64,000 nucleotides of DNA from Prevotella lacticifex (lineage in GTDB: Bacteria > Bacteroidota > Bacteroidia > Bacteroidales > Bacteroidaceae), in NCBI RefSeq assembly GCF_019973375.1, contig NZ_BPTV01000001.1:682001-746000 (forward strand), given 5' to 3'. The notes beneath the pieces are model-generated. The model searched no databases. It was not told the origin of the DNA and was given only the letters and a program-made list of their open reading frames with translations. Shown piece by piece: positions 9,001-17,577 of this stretch (position 1 is its first letter; every line of letters starts with the position of its first letter). The translations under genes and the position numbers were made by a program.

Positions 9001-9761
9001 TAGCTGAGCCACTTACGGCTGATTTTGGCAAGACAAAATACACCTATAAGGATCTCGTCGTTCAGCCGCGACTGTCGTTGCCTACACCGATATGGTCGGG
9101 AATCAACAACAAAACGACGGAATATACAGCCAACTACACCAATATTCATTATCTCATCCCATGGCGGACGGTCACGGGACGGCAGAGCTTCTATCAGGAT
9201 CACCCCTGGATGCGTGCCTTCGGCGAGTCGTTGGTGGGGTATAAGCCGCCATTGGCGAAGAAGGAAATAAATAATCTCAAGGAGCGGTTGAATATTAAGG
9301 ACGAGACCCTTGCCTTGAACCTGCTCACTCCCCACAACAAGTGGACAATCCACTCGTCGTGGAATGATAATCTGCTGATGCTCACCTTGGGACGCGGAGG
9401 CCCCGTAATTTGGATGAGCGAGAGCGACGCTGCCAAGCTTGGTATCGCCGATAACGACTGGGTGGAGGTCATCAACGACAACGGATCGGCCATGGCCCGT
9501 GCCTGTGTCAGCCAGCGTATACCTGAGGGCGCGCTCTATATGTATCATAACCAAGGACGTACCGTCAACGTGCCGCTGAGCCCATTGACGGGTAACCGCG
9601 GCGGTATACATAATTCAATCTCACGGCTTTGCCCTAAGCCAACGCACATGATCGGCGGTTATGCGCAACTGTCGTACAGTCTGAACTATTACGGTACGAT
9701 AGGCGCTAACCGCGATGAGTATGTGCTGTTGAGAAAAGTTGACAATGTAAAATGGGAATAA
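6069..9761 (+). CDS. narG: Respiratory nitrate reductase, catalytic alpha subunit
   Basis: NarG reduces nitrate to nitrite at a Mo-bisMGD centre on the cytoplasmic face of the inner membrane. The 1230-residue length fits the family (about 1245 in E. coli). His40, Cys44, Cys48 and Cys83 are the ligands of the FS0 iron-sulfur cluster, ten residues earlier than in E. coli. Asp213 in YCDLPP is the predicted molybdenum ligand. GEQTDVPESADW, YVGQEKVRPQAGW and LMLTLGRGGPV are diagnostic blocks. No twin-arginine export signal is present, so this is the cytoplasm-facing type and not an exported one. It lies 24 bases after narK and 1 base ahead of narH. Confidence 0.98.
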   Translation: MNTIFSNLKYFINRKNVTNEEWEHFYRTRWAHDKEVRSTHGVNCTGSCSWRIFVKKGIVTWEMQQTDYPATRPGLPNHEPRGCPRGASYSWYLYNSGRVKHPMIRKELLDLWEAALAQHHDPVEAWASIVDDEQKRKKYKAVRGLGGFVRLDWPTALQIIAASNIYTIKKFGPDRLVGFTPIPAFSMLSYASGTRYLSLLGGACLSFYDFYCDLPPSSPQTWGEQTDVPESADWFNSSFLLLWGSNVPTTRTPDSPFYTQVRYKGTQVAVVSPDYSDASKFADVWMAPKQGTDSALGMAMGHVILKEFYRDRTVPYFDEYVRKFTDLPFLVKLEDAGDGRYAAGMLLRASDLKDDFGVKTKAEWYPITVDDVSGELVTPNGSIGSRWNNEGRWNLKCEDVRTGKSFTPRLSLIDHRDEVVTLLDPYFGGADYKNPHFDATRHPDIIEHKIPVVKVETKDGVAYCANVFDLLMAHYGIDRGLGDDNCAKSYDDDLPYTPKWQEQITGVKAEKVIATARAFASTAEKTRGKSMIIIGAGVNQWYNTDMTYRAAINMLMLCGTLGVNGGGWSHYVGQEKVRPQAGWAQMAFALDWKRPPRHMNTVSYIYEHADQWRYEKVTVDEQLSPLADKNRWKGLTLLDCNIKSQRMGWLPSSPEFNRNSLDLCREAAKAGMSEKDYVCRELHENKLALAAEDLDARGNSPKVLFIWRANLIGCSAKGMEFFMKHLLGAQNNVLGQNLEQCGQPLPKYEKWHSEDTVGKLDLVVNIDYRMTQSSIFADIVLPAATWYEKEDISSTDMHPFLHPFSKAVDPVWESRTDWDIFRELSKVFSKMSVGHLGHEKDVVYTPLAHDSTGEISEPLAVDDWKETGEMPQPGRNMGNLVVVTRDYPDIYRQFTTVGPNVRDKGIGGKGIGWQAVKEYDELKAMNGVDRAEGISHGMPLIEEATQACDAVLTLDPTSNGDAGYRAWKALEKSVGLPLAEPLTADFGKTKYTYKDLVVQPRLSLPTPIWSGINNKTTEYTANYTNIHYLIPWRTVTGRQSFYQDHPWMRAFGESLVGYKPPLAKKEINNLKERLNIKDETLALNLLTPHNKWTIHSSWNDNLLMLTLGRGGPVIWMSESDAAKLGIADNDWVEVINDNGSAMARACVSQRIPEGALYMYHNQGRTVNVPLSPLTGNRGGIHNSISRLCPKPTHMIGGYAQLSYSLNYYGTIGANRDEYVLLRKVDNVKWE

Positions 9762-9762
9762 G

Positions 9763-11274
9763 ATGAAGATCAAATCACAGATAGCAATGGTCCTCAACCT
9801 GGACAAGTGCATAGGATGCCATACATGCTCGGTGACATGCAAGAATGTCTGGACATCGCGCAGGGGGTTGGAGTATGCATGGTGGAATAATGTAGAGACG
9901 AAACCCGGCCCCGGTTATCCGAAAACCTGGGAGAATCAGGAGAAATATCGTGGCGGATGGGTCAGGCGCAAGGACGGCAGCACGGAACTGCGCCTTGGCA
10001 ACCGCCCGAGAGTGATGTCGCAACTGTTCTCCAATCCCTATCTGCCGCAGGTCGAGGACTATTACGAGCCCTTCACCTTCGATTTCTCCTCGCTGAAAGG
10101 AAAGCGCCGGATGAAGACACCACCGTCGGCGCGGCCTTTCTCGATGATTACCGGTAAGCAAATGGATAAGGTTCAGGATGGACCGAACTGGGAGGATGAT
10201 CTCGCCGGGACTTTCGACCAGCGAAAGAGTGATCCGAATCTTCATGATATTGACACACAAGGCTTTGCCGAGTTTGAGCGGACATTTATGCTCTACGTTC
10301 CGCGCCTCTGCGAGCACTGTCTGCATCCGGCCTGCATCCCGAGTTGTTCGTCGGGGGCTATCTACAAGCGCAAGGACGGCGTGGTTCTTATCAATCAGGA
10401 CCGCTGCCGCGGCTGGCGCCAGTGTATATCGGCCTGTCCGTACAAGAAGATTTACTTCAACTACAAGCGGATGAAGAGCGAGAAATGCGTTTTCTGCTAT
10501 CCCCGTATTGAGGACGGACAGCCCACGGTGTGCAGTGAGACGTGTGTAGGGCGCATGCGTTATCTCGGTGTTATACTCTACGACAGCGAGAAAATCGACG
10601 AGTATGCGGCCGCCGACGAGCGTGATTTGGTCCGTTGCCAACGCGAAATGATTCTCGATCCCAACGACCCGGAGGTCGTTGTTGAGGCCGAACGGCAGGG
10701 AATAAGCCATAACTACATTATGGCCGCACAGAAGAGTCCGGTCTATAAGCTTATGAAAGAGTGGGCCATAGCGTTCCCTCTGCACCCCGAATACCGCACG
10801 CTGCCTATGGTCTGGTACGTTCCGGCTATGAGCCCGAAGGTCGAAGAGGTGGCAGCTGAGGAGCAGAAAGGCCCTGCCGATGCTGCCGCCGGGGAGATGG
10901 ACTACTTTGCCAAGGTCGATGAGATGCGCATTCCGGCTCAGTATTTCGCTAATCTGCTGACGGCCGGCGACCCGCAGCCCATCCGTGAGGCACTGGCAAA
11001 GCTTGTGGCCCTGCGTGAATATATGCGGCGGAAGACTGTCGACGGCGATGACCAACCATCTGTCCCTGAGGCTATTGGGCTCACCGCCGCTCAATATGAC
11101 GATATGTATCGGCTTTTAGCCATTGCCGACTACAACGACCGGTTCGTTATTCCCACCGACCCGAAACAACAGGGCAGTCACCACTTCGATGAGCGTACAG
11201 GCCTCGGATTTGACGATGAGGAGGAAAATTTCGTCGAAGGCTGCAAGCGGCATAACATCTTTGGCGGCATATAA
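9763..11274 (+). CDS. narH: Respiratory nitrate reductase, iron-sulfur beta subunit
   Basis: NarH carries electrons from the heme subunit to NarG through four iron-sulfur clusters. Four cysteine groups are visible: CIGCHTCSVTCKNVW near residue 18, CEHCLHPACIPSC near 185, CRGWRQCISAC near 217, and CVFCYPR with CSETC near 245-265. The Trp in CRGWRQC replaces a ligand Cys and is the mark of the [3Fe-4S] cluster site in this subunit. The 503-residue length is normal. Only one base separates it from narG, implying coupled translation. Confidence 0.98.
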   Translation: MKIKSQIAMVLNLDKCIGCHTCSVTCKNVWTSRRGLEYAWWNNVETKPGPGYPKTWENQEKYRGGWVRRKDGSTELRLGNRPRVMSQLFSNPYLPQVEDYYEPFTFDFSSLKGKRRMKTPPSARPFSMITGKQMDKVQDGPNWEDDLAGTFDQRKSDPNLHDIDTQGFAEFERTFMLYVPRLCEHCLHPACIPSCSSGAIYKRKDGVVLINQDRCRGWRQCISACPYKKIYFNYKRMKSEKCVFCYPRIEDGQPTVCSETCVGRMRYLGVILYDSEKIDEYAAADERDLVRCQREMILDPNDPEVVVEAERQGISHNYIMAAQKSPVYKLMKEWAIAFPLHPEYRTLPMVWYVPAMSPKVEEVAAEEQKGPADAAAGEMDYFAKVDEMRIPAQYFANLLTAGDPQPIREALAKLVALREYMRRKTVDGDDQPSVPEAIGLTAAQYDDMYRLLAIADYNDRFVIPTDPKQQGSHHFDERTGLGFDDEEENFVEGCKRHNIFGGI

Positions 11275-11289
11275 ACGGAGACGGAGATT

Positions 11290-11793
11290 ATGATAAAGAC
11301 ATACAATATACTTTCGCTTCTGCTCGACTATCCCTCTGTAGAGCTGTGGGAGAGCCGTAGCGAGATAATGCCGGCGCTACGTGATGAGAAGATTCTCAGT
11401 GTCAAGTCGTTAGCCAAGGTCGAAACCTTCCTCAGCTATGTGTCGTCATTCCCCGATGTGCGTAGTTGGCAGGCGGCCTACAGCGACGTCTTCGATACTT
11501 CCTCAAAGACCAATCTTTATCTCTTCGACATGGTTTATGGCACGAGCCGCGACCGTGGTCAGGCCATGGTCGACCTGAAGGAAGAGTATCTCAAAGCCGG
11601 TCTGATGCCCGCCGAAGATGAGTTGCCCGACTATCTGCCGATGTATTTGCAGTATGTTGCCAATATGGACAGCGTGGAACAGGCTCGGTCGGCGATGGCC
11701 GACATACGCGGCGTAATCACGAAAATGGACGAGTGCTTCGCTAAGGAGCAGCATCCTTACGAGCCGCTCATAGCTATCTTGAAAGAAGAATAA
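11290..11793 (+). CDS. narJ: Nitrate reductase assembly chaperone NarJ
   Basis: NarJ binds apo-NarG and is needed for cofactor insertion and membrane docking; it is not part of the final enzyme. The 167-residue product has the family start (YNILSLLLDYPS), a central helical region, and the block ELPDYLPMYLQY near residue 115, the most conserved NarJ segment. It is shorter than the E. coli protein (about 236) because the C-terminal tail is missing, which is common outside the enterobacteria. It sits between narH and narI with gaps of 15 and 11 bases. Confidence 0.9.
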   Translation: MIKTYNILSLLLDYPSVELWESRSEIMPALRDEKILSVKSLAKVETFLSYVSSFPDVRSWQAAYSDVFDTSSKTNLYLFDMVYGTSRDRGQAMVDLKEEYLKAGLMPAEDELPDYLPMYLQYVANMDSVEQARSAMADIRGVITKMDECFAKEQHPYEPLIAILKEE

Positions 11794-11804
11794 AACAAAA
11801 CGTC

Positions 11805-12464
11805 ATGCACACATTTCTTTTCCAATACCTGCCTTATATAGCCGGAACTCTGTTCATCTGCGGAGTTACCTACCGCATTGCGGCACAGGGGAATACCGTT
11901 CAGGCCTATTCCTCGCAGTTCCTTAGCAATGACAGTCTGCTGAAGTGGGGCAGCAACCTTTTCCATGTGGGTATTATCCTGGTGTTTTTCGGACACATTT
12001 TCGGTCTGCTTGCTCCCGAATGGTCCTACGACTGGCTGATAACCAATGAACAGAAACGGCAGTTGGCTATCGTCATGGGCAGTGGAGCCGGACTCATTAC
12101 CCTCGCAGGTATCAGCATGCTCACCCTCCGGCGGTTCACCAACCGTAACGTGGTGGCTAACAGCAACTTCGGCGATTATCTCTTCGTCGTAATCATCTTC
12201 CTCCAGATAGTCACCGGACTGATGGGCACAGTGGAGACAATCAACAGCGACCTCGACCATTACATGAATCTCGACAGATGGGCGCAGGGCCTGTTCACGT
12301 TCCTCCCTGGGGCCTCCGACTACATTGCTGACGCATCCCTGCCGCATAAGATTCACATTCTCCTTGGCTTCCTGCTCGTAATTATCTTCCCGTTCACGAA
12401 GCTGATGCACATGGTTGCAATACCCGTGATATACATTATCGACTTCTTTATACCCCGAAAATAG
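11805..12464 (+). CDS. narI: Respiratory nitrate reductase, cytochrome b gamma subunit
   Basis: NarI anchors the enzyme in the inner membrane and oxidises quinol through two b hemes. The 219-residue product has five hydrophobic segments. Predicted heme ligands are His54 and His64 in the second segment and His184 and His202 in the fifth; the 18-residue gap between the last two equals that in E. coli NarI (His187/His205). It is the last of the narGHJI set. The next gene starts 184 bases on. Confidence 0.95.
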   Translation: MHTFLFQYLPYIAGTLFICGVTYRIAAQGNTVQAYSSQFLSNDSLLKWGSNLFHVGIILVFFGHIFGLLAPEWSYDWLITNEQKRQLAIVMGSGAGLITLAGISMLTLRRFTNRNVVANSNFGDYLFVVIIFLQIVTGLMGTVETINSDLDHYMNLDRWAQGLFTFLPGASDYIADASLPHKIHILLGFLLVIIFPFTKLMHMVAIPVIYIIDFFIPRK

Positions 12465-12648
12465 GGTTTGATGACACCGTCCAGCGCGCTTTCGGGCTCT
12501 GTGTGGAAACAAGTTTTCGCATGGAACCCAGCGCGGCGGCCGCATCTTCGATTTCCGGTGCGGTCGGGGTGAAGGTGCGGTATTTAACTGATTGTGTGGC
12601 AGATGTATCATAACTAAAAGAAAAACAAACTCAAACATATACTGAATT
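12465..12648 (+). other. Gap between narI and the TonB receptor gene
   Basis: 184 bases with no open frame. CCGCA and TGCGG (about 12540-12570) can form a hairpin, and CAGCGCG occurs twice about 50 bases apart. I see no TAnnTTTG promoter and no riboswitch I recognise; in particular I cannot match a molybdenum-cofactor or cobalamin RNA. It could be an attenuator or simply a spacer. Confidence 0.3.
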
Positions 12649-14589
12649 ATGTTGTTATTATCTGCTGTTGTTGCAGCGTTACCCCTTACTTTTCAGCCGC
12701 CAACCGACACGACCCATGTGTTCCATTTAGGCGAAGTGATGGTTTTCGACCGTCAGAAGACCTTTAAGGACAATCAGGTCAATGCCGATTTTATGAAGTC
12801 GTCCGACATTCAGCGCGTCTCCGAGGCCCTCAATTGGGTGCCGGGACTCATCGTTCAGGAGACCGGCGGGCGCAGCGAGGCCGGCTTTATGCTTCGCGGC
12901 ATCAGCAGTGCCGACGTGCCAATATATATCGACGGAGTGCCGATGACGGCTCCTTACGACGGCACCGTCGACCTCTACCGGCTTCCGGCGGGCATGCTCA
13001 GCCGTATTGACGTCAGCAAATCAGCCAGTTCGCTGCTCTTGGGAGGCAACACCCTTGGCCCGTCGGTCAATCTTGTCACCCGACAGCCACAGAAACCATT
13101 CGAGATGCACTTCGATGTCAACACCCTCTGGCACAGTAATTTAAACCTTGGCGGACGATGGAACCACTGGTTCGGGCAGGTAGACGTGAGCTATGCCAAC
13201 ATCGCGAACTTCCGGCTGCCCCACAGCTATCCCACCGACTCCCCCTATCTTGACGGCCACAAGCGCCTGAACTCACGGTCGCGCGACTTCGACATCAGTG
13301 CGAAAGTGGGCTATTCGCCTAACGCTACGGACGAATATGTAGTCGGCTACACCCATATCAACGCCAAGAAACATGTCCCCCCGTACTTGGGAAGCAACGG
13401 CCGGGCGCAGTTCCGCATCAGTCCTGAATGGAAAAAGGACGAAATCTACTTCCACTCTACAACGAAATTGGCACCGGCACTGACGCTGAAGAGCCGGCTG
13501 TGGTACGATACCTTCGACAATACCCTTGATTCCTACGACGATTTCACTTATTCCACTCAGAAGGGCAAGCAGGGGTGGACGAGTATCTACAACGATTATG
13601 CCCTCGGAGCCAATGCCAACCTCGTTTGGGCGACGACGGACCGCAACGACCTAAAGTTCGGCGCAAACTATAAATTTGATGTCCACCGATCGCATAACGT
13701 CGGCGAGCCGGTGGCCCATATCAGCGAAGGCATCTACTCCTTCGCCGTTGAGGATGAGGCCCGTCTGAGCCCCCAGCTGTCGGCAACGGCCTCTGTCGGC
13801 TGGTTTGCACGGCAGGGTTATAAGATTGAGGAGTACAACGCCAAGCGCGGACTGACCGAGATGCCCAACACCCATGACGGCAATGTCAATGCTCTTGCGG
13901 CCATCGATTATCATCCGTCGGCACTCCATCACTTCCGGTTCACCGTCAGCCGCTCCTCGCTCTTTGCCCGTATGAAGGACAGGTATTCCTATAAACTCGG
14001 CAAGGCCATCCCCAATCCTGACTTGGGAACAGAGAAATCCGTCAATATCGATGCCGCCTATGAGGGCCATTGGCAGAATCTGCGGTGGCATGCCGGTGCG
14101 TTCTACAACTTCATCAATGACATTATCCAGGAGGTTACGGGCGTTGACGATAGCGATCCGAAAATCTATCAGCTCCAGAACCGGGGCAAAGCGCAGTACC
14201 GTGGCTTCGAACTTGGTGCAGGCTACGATATTTCCTGGCTGACGGCCAATGCCAACTACAGTTTCATCGACCAGAAGAATATGGACAACCACGACCTGAA
14301 ATTTCTCTACAGCCCGCGCAATAAGTTCACCGCCTTCCTTGAGTTGCGTCCCGTTTGGCAACTCCGTCTGCAGGGACGCCTTCAGGCTCAGGGCCGGGCC
14401 TATTCCTCTTCCGACGGCAGTACGTCGACTGGGGGCTTCGCCACCATCGATGCCAGTATAGCCCGTAAACTATGGAAGACTGATATAAAGGTAGGAGTGC
14501 TCAATTTAGCTGACAAAATCTACGAGTATTCAGAGGGATACCCCATGCGCGGCAGGACGTGGTACGCCAGTGTCTCGTTCGATTTGTAA
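12649..14589 (+). CDS. TonB-dependent outer-membrane receptor
   Basis: A 646-residue receptor of the siderophore/metal type, not the longer SusC type. A short signal peptide ends near residue 15-20. A TonB-box-like stretch (EVMVFDR) follows, then a plug domain with MLRGISSADVPIYIDGVPM and a C-terminal 22-strand barrel ending in the terminal aromatic-rich strand WYASVSFDL. There is no N-terminal CarboxypepD-like domain. It lies downstream of narI and 36 bases ahead of a P-loop NTPase. Given the operon it might import iron, heme or a molybdenum chelate needed for the nitrate reductase; the substrate cannot be read from sequence. Confidence 0.88.
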   Translation: MLLLSAVVAALPLTFQPPTDTTHVFHLGEVMVFDRQKTFKDNQVNADFMKSSDIQRVSEALNWVPGLIVQETGGRSEAGFMLRGISSADVPIYIDGVPMTAPYDGTVDLYRLPAGMLSRIDVSKSASSLLLGGNTLGPSVNLVTRQPQKPFEMHFDVNTLWHSNLNLGGRWNHWFGQVDVSYANIANFRLPHSYPTDSPYLDGHKRLNSRSRDFDISAKVGYSPNATDEYVVGYTHINAKKHVPPYLGSNGRAQFRISPEWKKDEIYFHSTTKLAPALTLKSRLWYDTFDNTLDSYDDFTYSTQKGKQGWTSIYNDYALGANANLVWATTDRNDLKFGANYKFDVHRSHNVGEPVAHISEGIYSFAVEDEARLSPQLSATASVGWFARQGYKIEEYNAKRGLTEMPNTHDGNVNALAAIDYHPSALHHFRFTVSRSSLFARMKDRYSYKLGKAIPNPDLGTEKSVNIDAAYEGHWQNLRWHAGAFYNFINDIIQEVTGVDDSDPKIYQLQNRGKAQYRGFELGAGYDISWLTANANYSFIDQKNMDNHDLKFLYSPRNKFTAFLELRPVWQLRLQGRLQAQGRAYSSSDGSTSTGGFATIDASIARKLWKTDIKVGVLNLADKIYEYSEGYPMRGRTWYASVSFDL

Positions 14590-14625
14590 CCGCTTGAAAA
14601 ATAGAATAATAAAGACATTCATACT

Positions 14626-15144
14626 ATGAAGATAACTATTTTCACAGGAACGCGCGGTGCCGGTAAGTCGACCCGCTTCATCAAGGAATACCGCGAACAT
14701 GGCGACGGGCTCTGTTTCTTCTCGCTGAAGAAACACGGTCCCGACGGAAAAGTCTGCGCCTACGACCTCGTTCTCTACCCCAAGGACGAGACTCTCCCTT
14801 TCTTCGAGAAGGACCCTGACGTCGAAATGGAAACAGCCTCGAAGGAGCAATTGGCCGTGAAGGACCTTACCGGTGGAATGATGCACAGCTGCAGCTACTT
14901 CGTACATAAGTCGGCCTTCGACAAAGCCCTGCAGTACTACAATGAGCATCCGGAGGCAAAGGAGGTATGGATTGACGAGATTGGGCGCATAGAGATTGCC
15001 GGTCAAGGCTTTCGTCAGTTGCTTATGACAGCTATTGCCGACGGTAAGGACATCTTCTTCGTAGCTCGTAACAACTTCATTCCCAAACTTCTACCCCTGC
15101 TGCCTGCCGATGCTGATGTTAGAACTGTTGAGGTGGGGGAGTGA
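14626..15144 (+). CDS. P-loop NTPase of the THEP1/NTPase_1 type
   Basis: A 172-residue soluble protein. A Walker A motif GTRGAGKST lies at residues 8-16 and a Walker B-like WIDEIGRIEI near 115, both typical of the small nucleoside-triphosphatase family (THEP1). The family's cell role is poorly known. It starts 36 bases after the TonB receptor and closes the rightward block that began at 3657. A role tied to metal or cofactor handling, in the manner of the unrelated GTP-binding MobB, is only a guess from context. Confidence 0.75.
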   Translation: MKITIFTGTRGAGKSTRFIKEYREHGDGLCFFSLKKHGPDGKVCAYDLVLYPKDETLPFFEKDPDVEMETASKEQLAVKDLTGGMMHSCSYFVHKSAFDKALQYYNEHPEAKEVWIDEIGRIEIAGQGFRQLLMTAIADGKDIFFVARNNFIPKLLPLLPADADVRTVEVGE

Positions 15145-15205
15145 TCCTCTCTTACGTGGCCGACCCCGTCGCCCACATCCGAAAATCGCCAGATTATAAA
15201 TGTAT

Positions 15206-15245
15206 TATCCTCTTCGTGAAGGGAGAGGATAGTACATCTTTTACC
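15206..15245 (+). terminator. Probable terminator after the nar/TonB block
   Basis: TATCCTCT and AGAGGATA (15206-15213 with 15224-15231) form an 8-bp stem with a 10-base loop. A short T-rich stretch (ATCTTTTA) follows. It lies about 60 bases after the NTPase stop codon. Confidence 0.5.
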
Positions 15246-15295
15246 CTTCCCCAGTTCGCGTCGATACCGTAAGCGCATGAAAATGAATCAAAACC

Positions 15296-15326
15296 TTGGT
15301 GGGATTATAAATAATGTATACCTTTG
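15296..15326 (+). promoter_or_regulatory. Promoter of the tandem glycosyltransferase pair
   Basis: TTG at 15296-15298, 20 bases, TACCTTTG at 15319-15326: a full match to the Bacteroidetes promoter. It gives an untranslated leader of about 140 bases before the ATG at 15474. Confidence 0.75.
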
Positions 15327-15473
15327 CCTCGCAAAATGTTGACAGTGGCATGTCCGGTTCATTCTCCGGCAGCAATATGCCGATAGCTGCGCAGCCGTCC
15401 GGTGCCGAATCCTTTCTTCGGCCGTCAGCGTTTGCAGGGCATTGCGCTGCTTGTTTATGAAAATAATGATTTA

Positions 15474-16439
15474 ATGGGAAAGAGCCAACCGACAGTTTCC
15501 GTTGTCATGGCGACATACAACGGCGAGAAATATATCCGCGAGCAGATTGATTCTATTCTGAACCAGTCGTACCCAATCTGTGAGCTTATCATCCAGGACG
15601 ACTGCTCCACCGACTCCACGGCCTCCATCTGCCGTGAGTATGAGTCGCGGTTCCCCCATATCCATTTCTTCGTCAACGATCACAACCTCGGTTTCAACGA
15701 GAATTTCCGTACCGCCGTGATGCGGGCTACGGGCGACCTCATAGCCATCAGCGACCAGGACGACGTGTGGTTCCCGCAGAAGATTGAGCGGCAGGTGGCT
15801 GCCATCGGCGATTACGACATCTGTACGTCGCTCGTCTGCCGTGGTACGACGACAGAAGATATGACCCCCGACCCCTACAGCGACGACATCCGTGTCAAAA
15901 CTCATGTCTTTCGCGACATCCTCGGTCATACCATCCTCGCCAAGAGAGGCTTCCTCCAGTGTGAATCCAACTGGCGTGGCACCTTCATCTACGACTGGAG
16001 TCTGACCCTCCATGCCGACTGGGGCAACGGAATGACGAAAGTCAACGAGCCATTAGTCTTCCACCGCTCCCACGAAAAGAGCTATACGGTCATCGCCCAG
16101 GAGTCGCGGGCCCATGGAAAATCGCTCACGGCAGCCTACATCCATGGCCTCGGATGTCTGCGCAGGATGCAGCGCATGCCTAAATTCATCAGCCACTGCC
16201 GGTTCATCCAGGAGAACACCGCCGACAGCAGCGACAGCGATATCCGCACTCAGCACCGCTTTGCCGAACTGCTCATGAGCCAGTCGCTGACAGGACTGCT
16301 GAGGCTCTGCATCCTGTGCATGAGGAACCGCAAGGATATTTACAACCCGCCACGGAAGGCACAGGGCCTTATGGGTGCCTTTCATGGGTTCTTCTTCCCC
16401 CTATATTACGCTTATTACTGTTACATGGTCTTTGAGTAA
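15474..16439 (+). CDS. Family 2 glycosyltransferase
   Basis: A GT-A fold enzyme of about 321 residues that would move a sugar from a nucleotide donor onto a surface glycan on the inner face of the membrane. VSVVMATYNGEKYIREQ opens the nucleotide-binding domain, followed by IIQDDCSTD and the DxD-type AISDQDDVWFPQK. I chose the ATG at 15474: the frame is open 72 bases further up, but those residues are not conserved and the paralogue next door starts at the same point. A C-terminal hydrophobic stretch may touch the membrane. It is followed one base later by a paralogue that is nearly identical over the first 40 codons. Confidence 0.88.
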   Translation: MGKSQPTVSVVMATYNGEKYIREQIDSILNQSYPICELIIQDDCSTDSTASICREYESRFPHIHFFVNDHNLGFNENFRTAVMRATGDLIAISDQDDVWFPQKIERQVAAIGDYDICTSLVCRGTTTEDMTPDPYSDDIRVKTHVFRDILGHTILAKRGFLQCESNWRGTFIYDWSLTLHADWGNGMTKVNEPLVFHRSHEKSYTVIAQESRAHGKSLTAAYIHGLGCLRRMQRMPKFISHCRFIQENTADSSDSDIRTQHRFAELLMSQSLTGLLRLCILCMRNRKDIYNPPRKAQGLMGAFHGFFFPLYYAYYCYMVFE

Positions 16440-16440
16440 G

Positions 16441-17400
16441 ATGAACAAAAATCCCACAGTCTCCGTTGTCATGGCGACATACAACGGCGAGAAATACATC
16501 CGCGAGCAGATAGATTCCATTCTCGGCCAGTCGTATCCGGTCTATGAGCTTGTCATTCAGGACGATTGCTCCACCGACTCCACCCTCGCTATTGCCGAGG
16601 ATTATGCCCGCCGCTACCCTAATGTGAAGGTCTTTGAGAACCAACGCAATTTGGGTTTCAACCTCAATTTCCAGACAGCCTGCATGCGTGCTACGGGCGA
16701 TTTTGTTGCCATCAGCGACCAGGACGACGTGTGGTTTCCTGAGAAAATAGCCCGCCAGATGGAGGTCATCGGCACCCACGACATCTGCACGTCGGCAATA
16801 TGTCGTGGCGCAACCCAGGCAACTGCCGTGGTGGAGGACGAGAGCAACGACGTGCGGCCGGCAACCCACGTATTCCGCTGTCTGCTCGGACATTCCATTT
16901 TCGGACCAAGCAGTTTCATGAAGAATCCTAAGAACTGGGAGGGCAGTCTCAACTACGACTGGAATCTCACTCTTCATGCCGACTGGAACAATGGCATCGT
17001 CAGGATTGGCGACGTGCTCCTCTTTCACCGGTCCCACGACAGCAGTGTGACCCACAGGACGATGGCGCTGACGACAACGACCTCCTCCGTTGCACCTTAC
17101 CTCCATGGCTTCCGTTTCTTCCGCCAGTTGCAGGAAGAGCCAAAGTTCATGAGCCATTGCCGCTATGTCTTCGACAATACCCTGTCGGCAACCGACGGTG
17201 GCGTCGTTTTGCAGCACCGTCTTGTGGCTCTGCTCCTCCGCCACTCCTTTGCCGCCTACCTCCGTCTGTGCTTCTTCTGTATGCGCAACCGCAAGAGCAT
17301 CTATTATCCCGCCTCAAAGGCCAAGGGATTGTTGGGCTTTGTGCGTGGCTTCTTCTTTCCGGCCTTCTCGGCATACTACAGTGCGTTCAACTTCAAATGA
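16441..17400 (+). CDS. Family 2 glycosyltransferase, tandem paralogue
   Basis: A second GT2 enzyme of 319 residues in the same arrangement: PTVSVVMATYNGEKYIREQ, VIQDDCSTD, AISDQDDVWFPEK, and a similar C-terminus. The ATG at 16441 lies right after the stop of the first copy. The 5' ends agree almost base for base (for example GTTGTCATGGCGACATACAA in both), whereas the later halves have drifted, so this is a duplication that has since diverged, probably to a different acceptor. An upstream in-frame ATG at 16375 lies inside the first gene and is unlikely. Confidence 0.87.
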   Translation: MNKNPTVSVVMATYNGEKYIREQIDSILGQSYPVYELVIQDDCSTDSTLAIAEDYARRYPNVKVFENQRNLGFNLNFQTACMRATGDFVAISDQDDVWFPEKIARQMEVIGTHDICTSAICRGATQATAVVEDESNDVRPATHVFRCLLGHSIFGPSSFMKNPKNWEGSLNYDWNLTLHADWNNGIVRIGDVLLFHRSHDSSVTHRTMALTTTTSSVAPYLHGFRFFRQLQEEPKFMSHCRYVFDNTLSATDGGVVLQHRLVALLLRHSFAAYLRLCFFCMRNRKSIYYPASKAKGLLGFVRGFFFPAFSAYYSAFNFK

Positions 17401-17577
17401 GGTCAGCCGGCATAAGATGGAATCAGTGAGCTCTTGCCTTGTCTCGTGGCGATATTGTTTATGTCCCATTTGTTTCGGTTTTCCGACGGATGGTACTTGG
17501 CTAAAAAGTGTAATTTGATGATAATAAATTGTTACAGCCATCGTTATTTCAATATATTTTTATTGCGTTTTACCGTC

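Noticed and set aside
9775..11094. 439-codon reverse frame inside narH
   Set aside because: Shadow of narH: high-GC codons leave the opposite strand open. No recognisable motif or start region.
12465..12648. Molybdenum-cofactor or cobalamin riboswitch ahead of the TonB receptor
   Set aside because: Tempting by context, but I could not match the conserved core of either RNA.
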